Shown: in pieces, positions 31,617 through 40,499 of the stretch
How the letters are laid out: every line of letters begins with the position of its first letter
Position numbering within the stretch: the stretch's first letter is position 1
Source of the DNA: Blastococcus sp.
GTDB taxonomy: Bacteria > Actinomycetota > Actinomycetes > Mycobacteriales > Geodermatophilaceae
Direction of reading: 5' to 3'
Length of the DNA: 40,499 nt
NCBI GenBank assembly: GCA_025965715.1
Contig: JAOPWJ010000075.1
Span: 1 to 40,499, forward strand
The notes under the pieces: generated by a model
What the model saw: the letters and a program-made list of their open reading frames with translations, nothing else
Databases searched by the model: none
What the model was told of the DNA's origin: nothing
Translations under genes and position numbers: made by a program

Positions 31617-31714
31617 GGGTCGAGGGTCGGCCACCGTCGCCAGCGTCGGCATCCCCTGCGCCCGTCCGGTCACCCGCCTGAGCGACGTTGCGCACAGCAA
31701 CGGCCAACCACCCG

Positions 31715-31737
31715 GGCCACCGGTTGGGGCGGTGGCC
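31715..31737. repeat. Inverted repeat upstream of the DivIVA-like gene
   Basis: GGCCACC (31715-31721) and GGTGGCC (31731-31737) form a perfect 7-base stem around a 9-base loop, in the gap between the small membrane-protein gene and the coiled-coil gene. It could be an operator or a leader hairpin. Confidence 0.3.
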
Positions 31738-32194
31738 TCGCCCTACCGGGTGATGCCCGTACCGGAACCGGCAGGTCAGCTCATCGGAGCCCCGTAGCGT
31801 TGTTTTCTCGCGTACGGGACTGCGTGGGGAGGCAGGTGGGATGAGCGCGGAGCTGTCCACCGAGGACGAGGCTTTCAGCCCATTCCGAGCGGGCGAGCCG
31901 GATGGGCACGGGCGACCGAACCTGTCCGGAGACCTGCCGGCCGTCTTCCAGGCCGCGCCGATGTTCCGGCGGGCCGCCCTCGGATACGACCGCTTCCAGG
32001 TCGACACCTACGTGCAGTGGGCCGAGGACGAGCTGGCCACGGCGGAGCGGGAGCGGGAGCGCCTGCTGACCCGTCAGGTCGAGACCCGGGCGGCGCTGGA
32101 GGACGCCCGGCAGCTCCTCGCCCACTCGTCGAGCGGCGCCGAGCTCCTGCGGATCTCCGGCCGGATCGGGTCGATGCTCGCGGCCGCCGCCGAC

Positions 32195-32257
32195 GAGGCC
32201 GAGGGGATGCGGGCCGAGGCCGAGGGAATCCGGGCCGAGGCCGAGGGGATGCGGGCC
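32195..32257 (+). repeat. Three tandem 21-nt repeats inside the coiled-coil gene
   Basis: Units at 32195-32215, 32216-32236 and 32237-32257 are 21 bases each; the first and third are identical and the second differs at two positions. A degenerate fourth copy follows to 32278. Each encodes one seven-residue heptad, so gain or loss of copies would keep frame and coiled-coil register. Confidence 0.9.
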
Positions 32258-32831
32258 GAGGCCGGGGCCGAGCGGGCCGCGGCGTCGAAGGCGGCACGGT
32301 GCACCGTGGCCGAGGCGGAACGGGTGCTGGCCGAGTCGGCAGCCGAGGCGGAACGGATCGTGGCCACAGCGGCCGCCCAGGCCGGTCAGACCATCGGCGC
32401 CGCCGAGCAGATCCGCAGCGAGGCCCGCGTCGAGGCGGCGGCTCGCCGGGAAGAGACCGCGGCCCTGCACGTCCGCGCGGCGGTGGAGGCGCAGCGGCTG
32501 CGGCAGGAGGCCGTCGAGGAAGCCTCCGCAGCTCGGGTGCAGGCCCGCTCCGAGATCGTGGCGATGCTGGCTGCCGGACGCGAGGAACGCCGCCGTGCGG
32601 ACGACGCCGCGACGGCGCTCCGCCAGCGCCTGGACCTGGACGCCTGGACGCGGCGCGCCGCCGTGCTGGCGGAGGTGGACGGCCTCGAGCTCCGGCGGAC
32701 CGCCCTCGAGGCGGAAGTGGAGCTGCTGGCCGCCCCCCTCGCGGCTGCGCCCGGCCACCGCCGGCACCTCCCGCTTCGTGGGCTCCGCGACCGGCTCCGG
32801 GTGCCGGGGCCACTCGCTGCGGCTGCCCTGA

Positions 32832-38321
<5,490 letters not shown>

Positions 38322-38350
38322 GGGTGAACCTCTTCCCTGTCGATGCGCGA

Positions 38351-38377
38351 CCCCGCGGCGACTCGCTGTCCGCGGGG
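38351..38377 (-). promoter_or_regulatory. Inverted repeat upstream of the carboxylase start
   Basis: CCCCGCGG (38351-38358) and CCGCGGGG (38370-38377) form a perfect 8-base stem with an 11-base loop, 30-56 bases upstream of the carboxylase ATG. It may be an operator or a leader hairpin. The 303-base divergent gap (38322-38624) otherwise contains only the promoters of the carboxylase and hydrolase genes. Confidence 0.4.
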
Positions 38378-38624
38378 CCGTCCCCCACGGGGCCGGTCCG
38401 ACCGTCGTCCACCTGCCGTCGAACCGACCAGCCACGACCCTGCCGCAGCATCCTGTGGGAAGCGAGCGACCGTCAAACGGAGCGGGGAACAACGGAGGGG
38501 CCGGCGGCCCGTCCGGCAGCGGGCGACGCGTCGCCGCGCAGCGGTTGCCGACCAGGACGGCACCCGGCCCGCCGTCCCAGGCTGCCACACTGTCCGGGCA
38601 TCGGAGGACGGCGGAGGGGATGCC

Positions 38625-39311
38625 ATGCGCCCGTTGATCGGCATCACGACCTACCGCGAGCAGGCGCAATGGGGCACCTGGCACGTGCCGGCAGTGCTGC
38701 TGCCCGCCTCCTACGCCGACGCCGTCGCCGCGGCGGGCGGCGAGCCGGTGCTCCTGCCGACCGGCGCGATCAGCGCCGAGGTCGTCGGCCGGCTCGACGG
38801 GCTCGTCGTGGCGGGCGGGGCGGACGTCGACCCTGCCCGGTACGGCCGGCCGGCCGGGCCGCACACCACGACCCTGCGTCCCGAGCGGGATGAGTCGGAG
38901 GTGACGGCCCTGCAGGCCGCACTCGACCGCGACCTGCCCGTGCTGGCCATCTGCCGTGGCATGCAGCTGCTCAATGTCGTCCTCGGTGGAGACCTCGTGC
39001 AGCACCTCCCCGACGTCGAGACCGCCGCGATCCACGATCCCGGCGCCGGCCGCTACCACCGACGCGAGGTGCGCACCGAGCCGGGGACGGGGCTGCACCG
39101 GCTCCTCGGTCCGACGGTGTCGGTGGCCTGTCATCACCACCAGGCGCTGGACCGGATCGCCGCCGAACTCACGGCGTCGGCGTGGGCGGAGGACGGCGTC
39201 GTCGAGGCGGTCGAGGCGGCCGACCGGCGGTTCTGCGTGGCCGTGCAGTGGCATCCGGAGGAGGGCGTGGACCGACGCCTCTTCGCCGCGCACGTCGCCG
39301 CGGCCGGCTAA
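38625..39311 (+). CDS. Class I glutamine-amidotransferase-like gamma-glutamyl hydrolase (PuuD-like)
   Basis: A 228-residue peptidase C26-type hydrolase, the group that includes gamma-glutamyl-GABA hydrolase of putrescine catabolism. It begins R-P-L-I-G-I-T-T-Y with the substrate-facing W-G-T-W-H loop, has V-A-G-G-A-D-V-D-P-A-R-Y, the nucleophile Cys in L-A-I-C-R-G-M-Q-L-L-N-V, and the His-Glu pair in V-Q-W-H-P-E-E. All three catalytic residues are intact. ATG 38625 has GGAGGGG five bases upstream; the longer frame is not supported. An APC amino-acid permease follows on the same strand, suggesting uptake and breakdown of a gamma-glutamylated amine or GABA-related compound. Other Puu enzymes would have to lie outside the window. 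Confidence 0.9.
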   Translation: MRPLIGITTYREQAQWGTWHVPAVLLPASYADAVAAAGGEPVLLPTGAISAEVVGRLDGLVVAGGADVDPARYGRPAGPHTTTLRPERDESEVTALQAALDRDLPVLAICRGMQLLNVVLGGDLVQHLPDVETAAIHDPGAGRYHRREVRTEPGTGLHRLLGPTVSVACHHHQALDRIAAELTASAWAEDGVVEAVEAADRRFCVAVQWHPEEGVDRRLFAAHVAAAG

Positions 39312-39346
39312 CGGTCCCACTACCAACCGTTGCAGAGGCTTGTGAA

Positions 39347-39356
39347 CATGATCATG
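39347..39356. promoter_or_regulatory. Palindrome between hydrolase and permease genes
   Basis: CATGATCATG is a perfect 10-base palindrome about 65 bases before the permease ATG, with TTGCAG (39330-39335) upstream as a possible -35 element. It lies in an AT-richer patch than its surroundings, as promoters here often do, and may be an operator. Confidence 0.35.
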
Positions 39357-39421
39357 CCGCCCTAGGGTCCGATCCCCGGACCGCCGCCCGGGATCGGTGA
39401 GCCCCCGAAGGTAGGACGCGC

Positions 39422-40499
39422 ATGAGCAGTGAGCCCGCCACCCGAGCCGAGCACCACGACAGCGACACGTCGCGGCTGCATCAACTCGGCTATGCGCAGG
39501 AGCTGGCCCGGCACATGTCCGGCTTCTCGAACTTCGCCGTGTCCTTCACGATCATCTCGATCCTGTCCGGCTGCCTGACGCTCTACGGCTTCGGGCTCAA
39601 CACCGGCGGCCCGGCGGTGATCGTCTGGGGCTGGCCGTTCGTCGGGCTCATGACGCTGTTCGTCGGGCTGGCGATGGCCGAGGTCTGCTCGAGCTTTCCG
39701 ACCGCCGGGGGCCTCTACTACTGGTCGGCGAAGCTGGCGAAGAAGAACTCCGCAGCCTGGTCGTGGTTCACCGGCTGGTTCAACTTCCTCGGCCAGGTGG
39801 CCGTCACCGCCGGAATCGACTTCGGCGCCGCGTTCTTCCTCAACGCCTTCCTCGACCTGCAGTTCGGCTTCGACGCGCGGCCGTGGCACACCATCCTGCT
39901 GTTCGGGCTGATCCTGCTGCTGCACGGCGCCCTGAACCAGTTCGGCGTGCGGGTGGTGGCGCTGCTCAACGACATCAGCGTGTGGTGGCACGTCGTCGGC
40001 GTGGCCGTCATCGTCGGCGTCCTGACCTTCGTGCCCGACCAGCACCAGTCGGCGTCGTTCGTGTTCGGCGAGTTCGTGAACAACACCGGCTGGCAGTCGA
40101 GTCTGTACGTCGCGCTGATCGGACTGCTCCTCGCCCAGTACACGCTGACCGGCTTCGACGCCTCGGCGCACATGACCGAGGAGACCCGGGACGCCTCCCG
40201 CGCGGGCCCCCGCGGCATCGTCATGTCGATCGTCGTGTCGGTCGTCGCCGGCTGGATCCTGCTCATCGGGTTGACGTACGCGATCCAGAGCTACGACAGC
40301 GCCATCGGCACGGCCACCGCCGTCCCGCCGGCCCAGATCTTCATCGACGCGGTCGGCGACACCGGCGGCAAGCTGCTGCTGCTCATCGCCATCGGCGCGC
40401 AGCTGTTCTGCGGCATGGCATCGGTGACGGCGAACTCGCGCATGATCTACGCGTTCTCACGGGACGGCGCGCTGCCGGCCTCGGCGTTCTGGCACCGGA
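39422..40499 (+). CDS. APC-superfamily amino-acid/amine permease, 5' part (cut by window end)
   Basis: The visible 359 residues are a polytopic transporter of the APC superfamily. A hydrophilic N-terminus leads to L-G-Y-A-Q-E-L-A-R-H-M-S-G-F-S-N-F-A-V-S-F in helix 1, followed by G-P-A-V-I-V-W-G-W, A-E-V-C-S-S-F-P-T-A-G-G-L-Y-Y-W, F-T-G-W-F-N-F-L-G-Q and the helix 6 region T-G-F-D-A-S-A-H-M-T-E-E-T. These are marks of the GABA/amino-acid-choline transporter branch. About eight of 12 helices are visible; the rest lies beyond the window. ATG 39422 follows an AAGGTAGGA stretch. The upstream gamma-glutamyl hydrolase hints at GABA, polyamine-derived or ethanolamine-like substrates. Confidence 0.9.
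   Translation, partial: MSSEPATRAEHHDSDTSRLHQLGYAQELARHMSGFSNFAVSFTIISILSGCLTLYGFGLNTGGPAVIVWGWPFVGLMTLFVGLAMAEVCSSFPTAGGLYYWSAKLAKKNSAAWSWFTGWFNFLGQVAVTAGIDFGAAFFLNAFLDLQFGFDARPWHTILLFGLILLLHGALNQFGVRVVALLNDISVWWHVVGVAVIVGVLTFVPDQHQSASFVFGEFVNNTGWQSSLYVALIGLLLAQYTLTGFDASAHMTEETRDASRAGPRGIVMSIVVSVVAGWILLIGLTYAIQSYDSAIGTATAVPPAQIFIDAVGDTGGKLLLLIAIGAQLFCGMASVTANSRMIYAFSRDGALPASAFWHR

Overview
The window is about 40.5 kb of very GC-rich DNA with GTG and TTG starts, nearly all G/C third codon positions and many 4-base stop/start overlaps. This, together with a DivIVA-like coiled-coil protein, a DUF574 methyltransferase, an IlvD/Edd sugar-acid dehydratase and a eukaryote-ordered acyl-CoA carboxylase, points to a high-GC actinobacterium. 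The family Geodermatophilaceae (Blastococcus/Geodermatophilus/Modestobacter) is my best guess; this is inference from protein style, not a database match. I saw no rRNA, tRNA, CRISPR array, transposase or integrase.

Layout. (1) 1-5.4 kb: the end of a TetR regulator, then a sugar-acid catabolic module. A KDPG/KDPGal aldolase, a 2-keto-3-deoxygluconate-type kinase and a VOC protein run leftward, divergent from a XylD-like IlvD/Edd dehydratase. Together they would take an aldonate through a 2-keto-3-deoxy acid to pyruvate plus a triose phosphate. (2) 5.1-9.1 kb: a decaying stretch with a shattered second aldolase, an intact D-2-hydroxyacid dehydrogenase, an orphan contractile-tail sheath protein with no other tail gene nearby, and a sugar-porter pseudogene with a deletion and a frameshift. 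(3) 9.3-12.4 kb: a PAS-GGDEF-EAL cyclic-di-GMP enzyme translationally coupled to a DUF574 methyltransferase. (4) 12.6-21.8 kb: a CDP-alcohol phosphatidyltransferase fused to an LtaS/sulfatase-like domain, a GT4 glycosyltransferase, a flippase-like membrane protein, a DUF6529-like membrane protein, a GTP cyclohydrolase II fused to a RibD-type reductase without the deaminase, an MDR dehydrogenase, a divergent PTPS-fold protein and an FkbM methyltransferase. Read together this is a candidate pathway linking a GTP-derived pyrimidine or pterin to a membrane glycoconjugate, and is the best candidate here for an undescribed system. (5) 22.1-24.7 kb: a coupled three-gene operon of a gluconate-dehydrogenase-subunit-3-like protein, a GMC flavoprotein carrying a ferredoxin-type Cys motif, and a conserved unknown. 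(6) 24.8-31.4 kb: a SNF2 helicase, a long empty interval, a NarL-type two-component pair and a DHA2 multidrug exporter. (7) 31.4-40.5 kb: a small membrane protein, a DivIVA-like coiled-coil protein with tandem 21-nt repeats, a giant single-chain carboxylase, a class I gamma-glutamyl hydrolase (PuuD-like) and the first part of an APC amino-acid permease cut by the window end.

Start sites were chosen from ribosome-binding sequences, stop/start overlaps and remembered family N-termini. Functional calls rest on motifs read by eye and on general family knowledge; no searches were run.
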